A DNA stretch of 64,000 bases from positions 16,662,267 through 16,726,266 of the forward strand of contig CM035431.1 in the NCBI GenBank assembly GCA_020310875.1, written 5' to 3'. The DNA comes from Ceratopteris richardii. Lineage: Eukaryota > Streptophyta > Polypodiopsida > Polypodiales > Pteridaceae. The translations under genes were made by a program, and so were the position numbers. Every line of letters begins with the position of its first letter. Positions within the stretch are counted from its first letter, which is position 1. Positions 43,971 to 55,611 of the stretch are shown one piece after another. Below the pieces are notes generated by a model that worked only from the letters and a program-made list of their open reading frames with translations, searched no databases and was not told the origin of the DNA.

Positions 43971-44200
43971 TTTTGGAGTTAGACGTCTGCAAAAGCACAT
44001 GAAAAGCACAAGGAAGAAGAAGAACCTTGGAGCACAATACAAAATATAGAATGTATTACCACTAGAATGTACAAAGATAAGTAGCCCATTAGTGCTATAG
44101 GTGTATATACAAGCCGAGGGAAAGGACCTCCTAAAGAGGGAAAAAAGTGCCTCGGCGGTCCTAGTGTATGTCGACACATCACTACCTAAATATATCAACA
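43971..44200 (-). repeat. Copia C1 5' LTR
   Basis: It matches the family C LTR in reverse orientation and ends at 44,200 beside ACCAA. The degraded primer site lies just left of 43,971. Confidence 0.8.
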
Positions 44201-44690
44201 ACCAATGCACCTTCTACATTTGAATGGTTCATGTGCATGTGTTCAAGGACCTCTTCATAAATAACTTGGAAGTTTATGTGGATAATTTGTGCACTCCTTT
44301 CCACATTAGACACATTCATATCCCAGAACTAAGACAAATCTTCGACAAGTGTAGAGAATAGCAAGTATGTTTGAACCCAAAAAAGTGTATTTTCATCGTC
44401 AAACAAGGATCTTAGGCCACATAGTGTTAAAGAACAGAATTTCAATAGATGAGGATAAGGTGATAGCAATAGTTGAGTTACCTAGACCTAAGATGGTCAA
44501 GAAAGTACAAGATTTTATGGGTCATTGTGGATACTACCAATGTTTTATCTGCATGTATGCAATCACTACTGAGCCTTTGTACAACCTTTAGATGAATTTC
44601 AAGTGGAATGAAGAATCTGATAAATCTTTCTTAGAGATAAAAAAATGATGGTGCTTAACCCCTATCTTAACAACTCCATACTGACGCATT
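44201..44690 (+). pseudogene. Tat-like gypsy RT fragment, right half
   Basis: It continues the fragment that stops at 10,749: the target word ACCAA is present on both sides, and the encoded words match the giant pol after NAPATFQ, through the YVDD region, to GHCGYY and beyond. It ends abruptly near 44,690 at a copia fragment. Broken several times. Confidence 0.75.
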
Positions 44691-45583
44691 GTTTTATGAA
44701 GCTGGTGTAGATTTGCAGGTTCATGGATACACTGATGCAAATTAGGTTGGTAGTATTCCAGATAGAAGAACTACTAGTGGCTTTCTATTCTCACTTGGAA
44801 GTGCAACTATTACATGGAGCAGCAAGAAGCAACCCAATGTTGCTTTGTTGAGTACAAAAGCTGAGTATAGAGGTGCTACAATGGCAGCATGTGATGCATC
44901 ATGGTTGGAGATGCTACTTACTGATTTAGGTGTGGAAGTGCAAAAGCCTATCACCATCTATTGTGATAATCTTAGCAACATACAACTAGCACAAAACCCT
45001 GTTTTTCATGCTAGAACAAAGCATATCAAGGTACATTATCACTTCATCAGAGAGAAAGTATTAGCAGGTGATATTGATCTTGTTTATGTGAGAACAAATG
45101 AGCAGGTTGCTGATATTTTCACTAAAGCACTCGGAGCAAAGAAGCTGAAGAAGTTTCGAAAGATGCTTGGATTAGAGGACATGGTGTTGAGCTTGAGGGG
45201 GAGTGTTGAGATATCAAGCTAAACATGTGATGATCCAAGATGACACGAGTCACTTTTTTTATTTCTCTAACATGTATAGTGATCATGTCGGTATATGTCA
45301 GGGACACTTCGTTGAACTTTATTAGATTTATCTATCGAGAGTGATGGCACATTTGTTTCTTGTCAGCTCACTCATTCGTGGACATTAGGTTTGTCCTTAT
45401 GTACTAGTCTTTATATATTGCAGTGGTTGTATTCTTGTTTTTAGGTCATTCTTGTCCATTCCTATTTATGTAATAGAAGAAGAAGAGAAGATCATTCTTC
45501 CTTGCCTCAATCTGAGTGTGTTCTTCTCTTTGATTGTGAGAGTATGTGTGTGAGCTCTCTTCCTTATCTCCTTCCTCGTGACA
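44691..45583 (+). mobile_element. Ty1/copia family B fragment (B2): RNase H plus 3' LTR
   Basis: RNase H is readable from HGYTDAN through TTSGFLFSLGSATITWSSKKQ, AEYRGATMAACDASWL and FHARTKHIKVHYHFIREK to ADIFTKALGAKK. A polypurine tract (GAGGGGGAG) and a 380-bp LTR (45,204-45,583) follow. The 5' part is missing. To its right, 45,584-45,619 resembles a stretch of family C integrase (compare 12,611-12,650), perhaps the old insertion site. Broken. Confidence 0.8.
45204..45583 (+). repeat. Copia B LTR (3' copy of B2)
   Basis: It starts TGTTGAGATATC and ends CTCGTGACA. It aligns along its length with 11,336-11,715. Confidence 0.85.
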
Positions 45584-45619
45584 CATTTTACACGCTGATA
45601 TATTTTCAGGTAAAACTAG

Positions 45620-48240
45620 TGTTGAGCTAGTCAAACTCAAAGTGGTCAAAGTTTTGAAGGTTTAGGTGAACCCTCCCTTATGCATACATTTTGAAGAATT
45701 GAAGGTCAAAAGTGAAGTCATATAAAGAGGAAGCAGTATGCAAAAGTGTATGTATGGACTCCCCATTTAAAATTTTGTTTTTTCCCTAAAGTCACTAAAG
45801 CACAAAATAGGGAGTCATTGGCTTTACACATTTAGCAATTCTTGGGACATCCCAGTGAGCAGCAAGATACGCTATCAATTAGAAGCTACATACGTGAGTG
45901 AACTAACACTCACAACAAGGCATTGGCATTCTTGGAGTTAGATTAAGCAGCAGAGAGCATAATCTACACTATGAGAGAATATCGAAAGACACATTGAACC
46001 AGTGTGACGTAGAGAAGCAAGTGAGAGACAAGTGTGCAAGTGAGAGACAAGTGTGCATAAAGAGAGTGTAGAGAACCATTGAGGAAGGCAATCAAGGTGG
46101 AACAAGGTACCATTGAGGAGGTGTTACACATCGACAGAAGGTTGCCCTTCCTCCTACCTTATTGGAAGCTTGAGTGCAAGGTGTGCACAAGAGCAAGCTA
46201 ATGGAGAGGGTGGAGGTTTGATACAGAGAAGGTGGACTGGAAAAGGACTTTTGGTATCTTATATGCTTGTGTGTGTGTGTGTGCTTTTTGGGTGCAAGCA
46301 CTCTGCACAAAGAACACTTTTTCTTATTCTAAACATAACCATTGTAGTTTTCATTATAATCAAAATACAGAACTTTTAGTGTCAATGTTTTACTTCTTCT
46401 TCCTCTTCTTCTTCTCCTACAAATACTCAAAGTCAATTTTTGCTAAAGAATCCCCCCAACCAATTTTGGCATGCCTGGTGGGACCACAATGAGGCTTGAG
46501 CATAGGAGAACTAATATTTGCAAAGTGTAGAAGAAGTGCAAGGGTATCGACAGTGTCCGATCGAGAGGTAATTTTTCTTTTACTTGGAATTCTCTTAGCC
46601 TAAGAAGGAGAATGAGCAGCTCATGACCGCAACCCAGTCTCAGACTTTGAGGGTCCCTTGCAAAGAAACCAGACGAAAGCTATTTGAAGGCCAAACAACC
46701 CTCTATCATCAACATCCTCAATAAGAAATATGGCGGCTCAAGCAGACCTAGAAACTCTACTTTCAAGGTTAAATATCAAATTTACCTCTTTTGGAGGATT
46801 AGTGCAAGAAGATTGATGAACATATTAGAAGATTTTTGGCCTTATGCAAGACAAGGGGACCAATGGGAAGGGAAGATGCATTTTTAATTCTTTTCCCAAC
46901 AACATTGGAAGGGTTCATAGATAAATGGTTTAGTCAATTTGCTGATAATCATTTCACTACATGGGACTTAATGAAGGATTCTTTTAAGACACACTTCCAA
47001 CAAGGGAACATAGTAGAGAATATTATTGAAGAATTAGAGAGCATAAGATCGGGTATTGGGAAAACCTTTCCAAAATTTGTCACTAGAGCAAAAGCACTCA
47101 TGGATAAATTACCCAATCCCCCTTATGATTTCTTTTTCAAGGAGTGGTTGGCCAAACCACTTCCAATTTCAACACAATGCAAATTAAGGATTTGGTGTTA
47201 CCTACAATGACAATTGAGGAATTTATTTCTATAGCAACAAGGATAGAGCAAATCAGATACCAATATGGAACAAGTTCTTCTAGTCTACCATATCATATGG
47301 AAGCTGAGGACCCAATGACACAGTTCACAAAGGAACTTGAGAGTTTAAGGAGGAACAATCCTGAGAAAGAAGATGAAAATGTAGTAACTCCATTGAGGAG
47401 GGAAATTGAAGCTTTAAATTTATGAAAAGAAGAAGAGACCCAAGCAGAGGAGTTAGCACAACTACTGCAAGAACTACAGGAACTTTGTGGAGACGGCATA
47501 AAAAATGAACTCTAGTGCACCATGCGCAACAAACAAGGACATGTGGTAAGTGACTGCCCTCTTCTAAGCATTACTTTCCAGTTATGCAGGAAAGTCAGAC
47601 ATGCAGCTCATGAGTATCACTCAAGAGGGATGCCTGCACAAACATATTGGGGTCAAGGAGGAGCCCAACCTCCAAGTAATGTGATGGCAGCTACACCCAA
47701 TCAAGGTAACACTTATAACCCATGACATAGGGGTGACTTTGGAAATGGGCCTAGGAGGCCAATCATTTGTTTCAAGTATGTGGAGAATGTGGGCAATATC
47801 AGAGCAAGTGTCCTCTACTAGAAAATGGCCCTCCCTACAAAAACTGCCTAGAAGCTAGGGATCATTATACCAATTGTTGTCCAAAGAACAAAGCATCTAC
47901 ATTTGGGCCTCACATACAAATGATATCTATGAATAAAGAAAAAATTACAGAAGAAGTCAGTGTACCTTCACCATCTGCTAGGGTAGTGCAGTTAGAGGAA
48001 ATCAACTCTTTTGTAATGTAGAGAAGAAGCAAGGGGAAGGCTCAAATAGACATAGGCCAAGAGCCAGGTACTAGTGGAGTGAAGAAGGAAAAAGCGACAC
48101 ATGAGCACATAGCCACTACATATGAAGATACAAGATAAAAGGAAGAGCTCATAGGTACTAGTGATGTCATTGGGCATGCATTCAACAGGGCTCTGTTACA
48201 CAGGAAGGTTGTGTGGATTGGGCAGCCTAGTAGCATGTTG
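45620..48240 (+). mobile_element. Gypsy element G3 fragment: LTR region and gag
   Basis: A TATA box (TATAAAGA, 45,721-45,728) and a GT-repeat leader are followed by a primer-site-like TTTTGGCATGCCTGGTGGGACC (46,464-46,485). Gag words appear at 46,684-47,425 (FPTTLEGFIDKWFSQF, WDLMKDSFKTHFQQG, FPKFVTRAKALMDKLP). CCHC-like knuckles follow in 47,522-48,021 (CGECGQYQSKCP, CLEARDHYTNCCP). No protease or RT follows. LTR borders are not fixed. Broken at many places. Confidence 0.65.
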
Positions 48241-48960
48241 AATGTGAAAAAAAGTTGTCAAAAAATGTTTTTTTTAATAATTAGAGAATTGTTGACGGTT
48301 GTATTGACGTTCATGGGGTGTGTGCATGTGTTAGCATGGAGAGCTTATTGAGTGCATGCTTGCATTAGGAATGTGCATCCGAGGAATGAGTACGTGTGAG
48401 GTATAAATGTACACGTGTTTTGATAATATGCAAGGATTGATGGAGTTTTTGTATGATCTGTTATATGTCGGAGATGGTGTGAAGATGAGAAGACAAAATG
48501 GAAACCATGGAACATGTCTTTGATTATGTTTCACTTGGTTGAGTACTGACATCATAAATTTTTTATGGTTTTTTGACAACACATATGCAGTTGTGTTTTC
48601 AGGACATGATAAAACATGCTATGATGTAATCATAACCAGGGAGCAAATTTGAATGCATCCATCTTCGTCATGCTTAGTATTTGGCCGATATCGTATTGGG
48701 ATTGTTCTTGCGAATTTGTTAATGCATACCCATATCATTTTAAGCTTGAGCATTGGTGTGGAATCGAAACAGCTGTATGAGATCGATGATGCACTTTAGG
48801 ATGTTACATTTATAGAAGCTCGAAGGATGTATGAAGCGATCATTTTTTAAAATCGACCGTTGTTGATCAGAATTCATGGGCTAGACCGCTTGTAGATAAA
48901 GCCATAGAGCAAGAGAATTGGGGTTTGGTTTCTCAATTTTGTTTTAGTATTTCATTGTCA
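48241..48960. other. About 0.7 kb with no recognised gene
   Basis: AT-rich sequence with no domain or repeat recognised. It lies between the gypsy gag fragment and the host YbeY-HAD exon and may include its distal promoter. Confidence 0.4.
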
Positions 48961-48984
48961 TGCAGGCCTCACAGAAACCATGTC

Positions 48985-49250
48985 TTCTTCTGACACTTCA
49001 AAAGAAAAAGGAAAAAAGAGAGGAAAGAAAAAAAAAAGAAGAAAAGAAAAAAAAAAAAACAAAACAAAAAGAAAGAATAAAAGAAAAAAAGAGAAAAACA
49101 AAAAGCGCACGTGTGCATGTGGGTGGGTGAGTGGGGAACGTGGAGTGTCAGGGGAGGTGGACTTTTTTTCTTTTTTGATTGGGGAGAAGGGTAGCTCTCT
49201 TTTTTCTCTCTCTCTCCCCGTTGGCGGGGGGGGGGGGGGGGGGGGGGATC
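48985..49250 (+). repeat. Purine-rich low complexity and G22 homopolymer
   Basis: 48,985-49,110 is almost pure A and G. A pyrimidine tract (about 49,195-49,219) is then followed by an unbroken run of 22 G at 49,226-49,247. Such a run can form G-quadruplexes. It lies about 160 bases upstream of the chosen start of the YbeY-HAD gene, probably in its promoter or 5' UTR. Confidence 0.8.
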
Positions 49251-49409
49251 GTTTTTTGTTGTGCTGTGCAGGTGCGCAACAGAAAAGGGGCAGAAGTAGT
49301 CGGAGGGTTTTTCTTCGTCGGCTGCTACTGGGGCATGATGACCACTCCGAGGAGCACTGAAGGGGAAGAGCTGGGTGGTGGGACAGACATGCACCTGGCG
49401 AAGGAGAGA

Positions 49410-50949
49410 ATGGCGATGCGTTCGCTGCTCTTTCAACCGCGCCCTCCTTCACCTTCGCACTCTCTACAATCATGGCTCTTCAACTCCACCTTGCATTGCT
49501 TTCCCTATTCTCGTATTCGCCAATACCATCTACCTCTGCGGTCTTCTTTACCTCATTTAATGGCTGCGGGGAGTTTCTCAACTTCTCCATCTGTGCATGC
49601 ACCACGTCGCAGGGATAGGTCATTGCTTCCGTTGGGAGGATTAGTGATTAAAGGCCCCGCTGGAAAGCGATCAAAGCGTTTGGAAACTACGCCCTCCTTG
49701 TCACCAATAACAGAGAGGCTTGATTCTAAAGGGAAGCCCAAGAAGTGTGATCCTGAATTCAGTGTTCCGGTAATCCTTGAGGATTCACTCGATGAAACCC
49801 CAGAACTAGAGAAGCTATTGGGGCAACTAGAACAAGATGCACCATTGGCAGTTAAGCTTGCTTTTGAAGGGCTTGATAATGAAGTCTCCACAGAGATGGT
49901 AGAGCTATCTTTAGTAATTTGTGATGACAGCTACATTCAAAAATTGAACAAGAAATGGAGAGGAAAGGATTATCCCACAGATGTGTTGTGTTTCCCCCAA
50001 GGACGTCTTCCTAAAATGTCATCTCTCTGGCTTCTTGGGGATGTCATTATCTCTTTGGACACTGCAAGGAGGCAGGCAGAAGAGAGAGGTCATGATTTGT
50101 TGGATGAAATGCGTATTCTTCTGGTGCACGGTTTGCTTCATGTTCTTGGTTATGACCATGAACAAGGTGCTGAAGCTGCAGAGGAGATGGAGAAAGAAGA
50201 GCTGCGCATTTTACAGGGACTTGGGTGGAAAAGCGCAGGGTTAATCACTGCATCGATGAAAGAAATCCAGGCAGAGAGGACCCAACCTTCTACTCAAGAT
50301 TTAGAGGTAGAGAAAAAGAAAGGGTTGTGTAGAAGTAGTTCTCCATTCAAAGTGTTGCTCTGTGATATGGAGGGCACTTTGCTTAATAGCAAGAGCAAGA
50401 TTTCTAAAAGCACAGCTGCTGCACTGAAGGAAGCTGTTCGACGAGGCATCAAGGCAGTAATTGCCACTGGAAAGACACGACCTGCTGTAATAACAGCTTG
50501 CCAATCTGTTGGATTGGTGGGTGAAACGGGTGTAATTTCAAATACCTCCCCTGGTGTCTTTGTACAGGGACTTCTGGTTTATGGCCAACATGGGAAGGTG
50601 ATTCATAGTCAAATCCTGAGTCCAGATGTATGCGTAAAGGCCTTTCAGTATTCTTTAGAAGAGAGACGACCACTTTTGGGATTCAGTGGGGATCGAACAG
50701 TAACTTTATTTGAACATGATCTCATAGATGCTCTCCACACAATCTACATGGAACCAAAGGCAGAAGTTGCTCCATCTGTAGATCACATCCTAGAGAACTA
50801 TTCAATCCAGAAATTATTGTTTGCAGACGCTGTTGACCAAGTCTCCAAGTTTATAAGACCATATTGGTCCAATGAATTGGGAGATGCTGCACGTGTTGTG
50901 CAAGCACAAAGTGACATGCTGGAGATAATTCCTATTGGTGCTTCCAAGG
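49410..50949 (+). CDS. Plastid-type YbeY endoribonuclease fused to a HAD hydrolase domain (first exon)
   Basis: YbeY processes rRNA; plants carry a chloroplast form with a C-terminal HAD-type domain (Arabidopsis At2g25870 family). ATG at 49,410 (GAGAATGGCG) is chosen because it opens a Ser/Pro/Arg-rich, acid-poor leader (MAMRSLLFQPRPPSPS) typical of a plastid transit peptide. Earlier in-frame starts would need translation of the G22 run. YbeY spans about residues 150-276, with the zinc motif HGLLHVLGYDH at 240-250. The HAD part starts near 315, with DMEGT at 319-323 (a Glu where DxD is usual), VIATGKTRP near 350 and the motif III Lys in ASKG at 513. The exon ends at a good donor, G|GTAAGG (50,949/50,950). 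The GDGxND motif IV expected next is not found in this window, so either a distant exon follows or the gene is truncated. Confidence 0.85.
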
Positions 50950-52980
50950 GTAAGGGAGAGAGCTCTGCAGACTTAGTAAGCCAAGACTATGGAACAGACG
51001 TCCATCCCCGAGAAATTTGTGCTGAAGACCCTACGAAGACCGGTAACAACACAAGCAGTGACGAGGTGGATGTGGAAGAAGAAGAATTCGCTCCTTTGTT
51101 AAGCAAGAGAGGCGTAAGTACAGATGGCGATGGAGGACGGAACGACAGGAGAGCAGACAAAAGTGAAAGCGATTCTACCTATGATTTGTCAAGGCAAAAG
51201 GATGCTGGGACTCTGGATGATGTGATTCAAGAAGGGGGAATAGTCTCTCATGAATTTTGTGAAGAAGCTTTGGAGCCCGGCCCCCTTGAATCCAGTACTG
51301 GAAAACGTACTTTACAGTCACAGGCTAGCAACGTACCAGTGTCCGAGTTCCTATGCTCATTCAGCGATGATGTTGCAAATGAACCGTTCGAAGCTCTTCC
51401 TTTACCTGTAAGATCAATTGTTCAGGTTTCAGATGATTGGGCTGAAAGAAGTCTAGGATTAGGAGACTCAAGCCAGCATTTTAAGGATAATGCAGGGACT
51501 TCCATTCCAATAATTGAAGAGACATATAACTTAGAGACTCTTGAAGCTGCAGCACCTGAAAGCAATCTACTGACATCTCAAACAAGGGCAGTGAGAGATG
51601 ATAAAGCAAATTATCCTTTGGATTCTGACAAGCCCAGGATCGATGAACTTCTAGAACCTGGAAGTGAACGTTTTGAAAAGAGGTTGAGCTATGATAGTAA
51701 TATTGAAGATGACACTGACAATGAGCAGCTTCGAGAGTATTGGACTCGGGTTCTGTAGACAAGCACAATGAACGGAGAGATAGTAGAAGAGATTTTGAAA
51801 GTTCTGAAGCATCATCAGAACACAGATGACTTGCTCTGCCCCATCTGTGGATCTTGCGTAACTAGGAGGGTCATACTACGCAAGAGGAAGAGGACTAGGT
51901 CGTTTTCTGTCGAGAGATGGTATGAGGATCAAGTACATGAGATCGTTGAAGAAGATGCCACTTTATCTGAGGTGACTTTACTTGAATCAATTGATGAAAA
52001 TCGAGAGGGGAATCTGCAAACTCAGGATATTGAAGCTTTTGGATGTTTGTCATGCTTCTCTCTTTTCTTCAGAAAAGGTAAGAGATCTCTTCAGCCAATT
52101 GCAAGCAGATGTCAGCCAAAGTGCATTTACTTGTTTGCCGTTTTTCTTTCCACCATATCCGTGGGGAATGACTCACATGAAGCAGAGAAAGACAGAACTG
52201 CAAGGTGATGTACATGTAGTTGAAGGGACCAAGCAGTCAGAAGAGCCTATTGGGACATCAAACTTTACCTGTGAAATTGGCTCCATGTTACTCCCACACT
52301 ACCATTGGGGCAAAATGCCGTGTTTATTGGACGGGCAGTCTTCAAATCCGATTGTAGCATATGTTGGTAGTGGTACTTCAGTAATAACTGACAGTTTTGT
52401 TCAAGCAAGGATTCGCTATTTTGACTCTGTTCCAGATCTGTTTCCTGAATATCCATGGGGCATTTGTAGGAAGCATATTTCAGGAGTTGAAGCAGGAATG
52501 TTCATGGAAGATACTCAAATTTCCTCAAATCTCGGAGGAACTCCTGAACATTTGAACCCCTCTGTGAAAGATAGTGAATTACTGGTTCCTGAGGAGAATG
52601 TCAGAGGGACTCTATCTGAGCCTCAAGGTTCTGCACAGCCATTATCTGCTAACAAAGAAGATGCAACTTGCACTTGTGCACTTGTGCCTGCCTTAATACC
52701 TGACTATTATTGGAGATATTTAAGCAGAAAGAATGCAGATACTGTGGAGGAGAATAAGAATATCAAGGCTGGAACTGTTGTAGAGGCAGGGGCACAAAGA
52801 AGAGAGGGCAATAATATTAGGTGTGATCCGTTTTCTGCTGTTCTGCCTGATTATCCGTGGGGCATGACCTCTCATTTTCTAGGGAGCAGTAGGATTTGCT
52901 GCGGCAATTGCTTGCTTATGTGGCTGCTGAGAGCTTCCAACATCACGTTCATTGATTTCATAATGGTCTCACGACATTGA
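50950..52980 (+). pseudogene. ER-body-like (MEB family) protein segment
   Basis: The YbeY-HAD frame stays open past the donor for about 800 bases of acidic, Ser-rich sequence ending WTRVL at TAG (51,756-51,758). In the same frame the coding look continues: EIVEEILKVLKHHQNTDD, then CPICGSC, TRRVILRKRKR and FGCLSCFSLFF. This is the cysteine block I recognise from plant membrane proteins of ER body and their VIT-like relatives. After 52,077 the frame shifts; removing 31 bases bounded by GT and AG (52,078-52,108) would keep phase, but that is too short for a normal intron. The following frame to 52,980 has five PxYxWG-type words. Because of the in-frame stop and frame change it is called a pseudogene, or a gene with unusual processing. 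The VIT domain is not seen. Confidence 0.6.
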
Positions 52981-53165
52981 AGATTACCCGACCAGGAGGG
53001 GCGCCTCTCTCACGCATGAAAGGATGTTTCTGGGAGGAGAGGAACACAGTCAGGGAGATCTTCGAACTCAGACAGAAGGAGTGCGGACTAGTTGAGGATG
53101 GCAACCAAACAATTATAGGAGATGTCACAATGAACATGTCTTATCAGCTCAACGCTCTTGGTTGA
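52977..53165 (+). CDS. Short unrecognised ORF
   Basis: The 62-residue frame (MKITRPGGAPLSRMKGCFWE onward) is charged and directly follows the ER-body-like frame. No domain recognised. It may be a further piece of that gene in another frame or a piece of a mobile element. Confidence 0.25.
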   Translation: MKITRPGGAPLSRMKGCFWEERNTVREIFELRQKECGLVEDGNQTIIGDVTMNMSYQLNALG

Positions 53166-53169
53166 AGCA

Positions 53170-55420
53170 AAGAACAATTGCACGTGGTGGTTCTCTGGCT
53201 TATCACATCTATGATTGTGCCCAACCTCCTAGCTTTTAGGGAGCTTTCCCCACTCACTTTGTAACTACCCCCCCCCCCCTCTGACCATTGTCAGGCTTTG
53301 TACCTGCCTTCCCTGCCATAACCCCCCCACTCTCACCTGCCATCACCTGACAACAGTCCTTCCACTCCCTCTGCCCTGACTTGTCAGACCTTGTACCTTC
53401 CCTTGTCAGATCCTGTGTCCACCACTCCTCCCCCCACTATCCCTCTACCATGACACCCACTCCTGCAATCCCCAAACCCCCACGTGCACCCAAAGCTGCT
53501 GCAACCCACGTGTGGTCAAAAGGTTTTTCTGACCCCTCCCTTCCCCACTCTATAAAAGTAACACCTCCCCTCCTTTTGGGGGCTGCTCGATTGTTGAAGA
53601 ACAGTGGGGTTGGTTAGTCTTTTGCTGATTGATTATTCTGAAGAAGAAGAGAGAGCACTAGAGTGAGTGAGAGGAACCTGCAGGTTGAGCTAGAGAGGGA
53701 CCAGCAGGGTTTGATTGAGGAATAGAGAGTCACCCTCCTGAGGTAGAGAGAGATAGCTGTTCTGTAGTTGAGAGAATGAAGACACACTAGGCTTCTGCTG
53801 TGGAAAAGAGGTCAGCAGGGAATTGTCATTGCTGCACATTGGGAGGCCAGTGAGCTGCAGCGGAAGGACTTCTTGTCGGGCTGCACATTCAAAAATTGTT
53901 ATCAGGTTGGAATTTTCTTGATATAGGAGCAAGGGAGGGACTTAAATCTTTCATAAATCTAGGAGCTCATTGCACTGATATGTATTAAAAGCTGTCAGAT
54001 GTTTTGTGTACATCTTGAAATCATCCCTTATCTTCGTTTATTGTATACTGTACCCAGAATGTACATGTTCACATGGAGTAACTAAGGACCTTATGACTTA
54101 TAACTGTTGAAAGCATGTAAATATCTTGATCTGTTCTGTTTCGGAAGTTAAATGGGACATCAGAGGTGCGTCTGTTTTGCGTAGTCTAAGTTTATCTGCA
54201 TCGAATCCCTAAAGGGCTATGTATGTAAGGATTGCATTGGTTAGGAATGCATCAGCATGCACCAATTGATAGATAACTGAGCTGCAATTCACTGTGCTTT
54301 TGATTTTCACACATGTATAATCACTTCATGGTGCACTTGATGATTAATAGGTGGATGTAAGTATGTGAATATCTGGATATTTGAGCCTATGACTGAATGA
54401 GTGGTGTGTTTGACTTGTGTGTTAATGAGTGAGAGTGCGTGAAGGCTGAGAGTGAAAATGACAGTGCGCAGCTATGTGAGAGTGTGTTAGTGTGTGAGGA
54501 TTTGAATGCTTGAGTTTTGAATGTTTGAGAGTGAATGTGTGAGCAAAGTTGCGGCTAAGTGTTAGTGTGGAAGGGTGTATGTTTAAAGGTGCGTTGTTGT
54601 GTGAGTGAGTATGTCTAAATTGAATGTGTTTGACTGATTGGCTGTATGGTTGCAGGTGTGGTTGTGCTAGGTGTTCATCTGTGTACACTGAAGTGTGAAC
54701 GTGCGTGTATGTATGTTGGTTTATATTTGGCTAAGGAGTGTGCATGTGTGGACTGAATGTGAAAGTGAGGGCTTAAGGGTCTGAGTGAAAGTGTCTAAGT
54801 GTATGCATGTGTAAATTGAGTATAGGCATATGAGCATGTGTCGGTGAGGGGTTGAATGTGTGCACACAAGTGTTTGGGCTAGTGTCAATGACAAGAGGAG
54901 AAGTTGAGGTTGTGAGGTGAGTGATTGAGAAGAGCTAGTGAAGGTGGAAATAAAAGCAAGAGTTGAGAGTGAGCTAAGAGTAGTGTGGGAGGTTGAAGGG
55001 AAGAAAGAGAGTAAGGGTGAAGAAGAGAAAGAGTGCACTCTGTTGAGAAAGGCAGAGGGAGAGCAGAAAGTGCACTGTGTGAATGTATGTAAGCTGTTGT
55101 GGGAAGTGTGAATTTATGTGTGTGAGGCTAAGAGGGTAAGAGAGAAGGAGAGTTAGAGAGAGAGGTGAGGGTTGGTAGTGAATGCATGGAGGTGGAAGTA
55201 AGTGTGCATGTGAGAGAGGTGTGCAATTATATATGAGAGTGGGTGAACACAGGTGAGTGAGCATAAGCCAAGGGAAAGAAACCCAAGAAGGAAAAGAGGG
55301 GTTTCCAAGTAGTCAAAAGCGCGGATATTTGCTAAACCAGAGTGGAAATATAGGAACAACCATAGGACCAAAAGCTAAACAAGTGCATTAATTTGCATAA
55401 ATCTGGTACACCGGGTCTTA
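53170..55420 (+). repeat. Probable LTR and leader of gypsy G2
   Basis: It begins C-rich with a TATA box at 53,551. From about 54,400 to 55,300 it becomes a long G-, T- and A-rich stretch of GTGTGAGTG-like words without coding potential. It ends at the primer site. No second copy lies in the window, so the LTR limits cannot be set. Confidence 0.45.
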
Positions 55421-55611
55421 TCCATTTGGCGATCCTACTGGGGATTAGCTTAGTACGTCTCTACAAGAGAGTGCCATAGGTTCGCCTAGCGCCACAAGTT
55501 GGCTGAGCTCTCTGACCCAGTGACCAGTACATGAGCTAAGAAAGCTCTTCTTCAAGAAGAACTAGGACTGAGAGAGAAGAGCGAGCCGCTCGAAGGGCTG
55601 AAGCTCGAGAA

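Larger units (their letters stand above)
10750..44200 (-). mobile_element. Ty1/copia element C1, split by two large insertions
   Basis: The 5-bp duplication ACCAA lies at 10,745-10,749 and 44,201-44,205. In minus orientation the 5' LTR is 43,971-44,200 and the 3' LTR 10,750-10,932. Its own DNA is in three blocks: gag-protease (42,179-43,970), integrase-RT-RNase H start (17,880-20,351) and RNase H end (10,933-11,335). Between them lie the giant gypsy (20,352-42,178) and copia B1 (11,336-17,879). It is an old, broken copy, clearly older than the giant gypsy it hosts. Confidence 0.85.

Noticed and set aside
48958-49473. Minus-strand ORFs of 155-171 codons
   Set aside because: They are translations of the purine-rich and G-run low-complexity DNA (Phe/Leu/Pro/Ser runs) and overlap the YbeY-HAD gene in antisense.
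52208-52980. Independent new gene for the YPWG-repeat protein
   Set aside because: It directly follows the ER-body-like cysteine block and is more simply the same gene after a frame change.
54400-55264. Minus-strand ORFs rich in Ser, Leu, His and Thr
   Set aside because: They come from GTGTGAGTG-like simple sequence in the gypsy G2 leader and have no domain.
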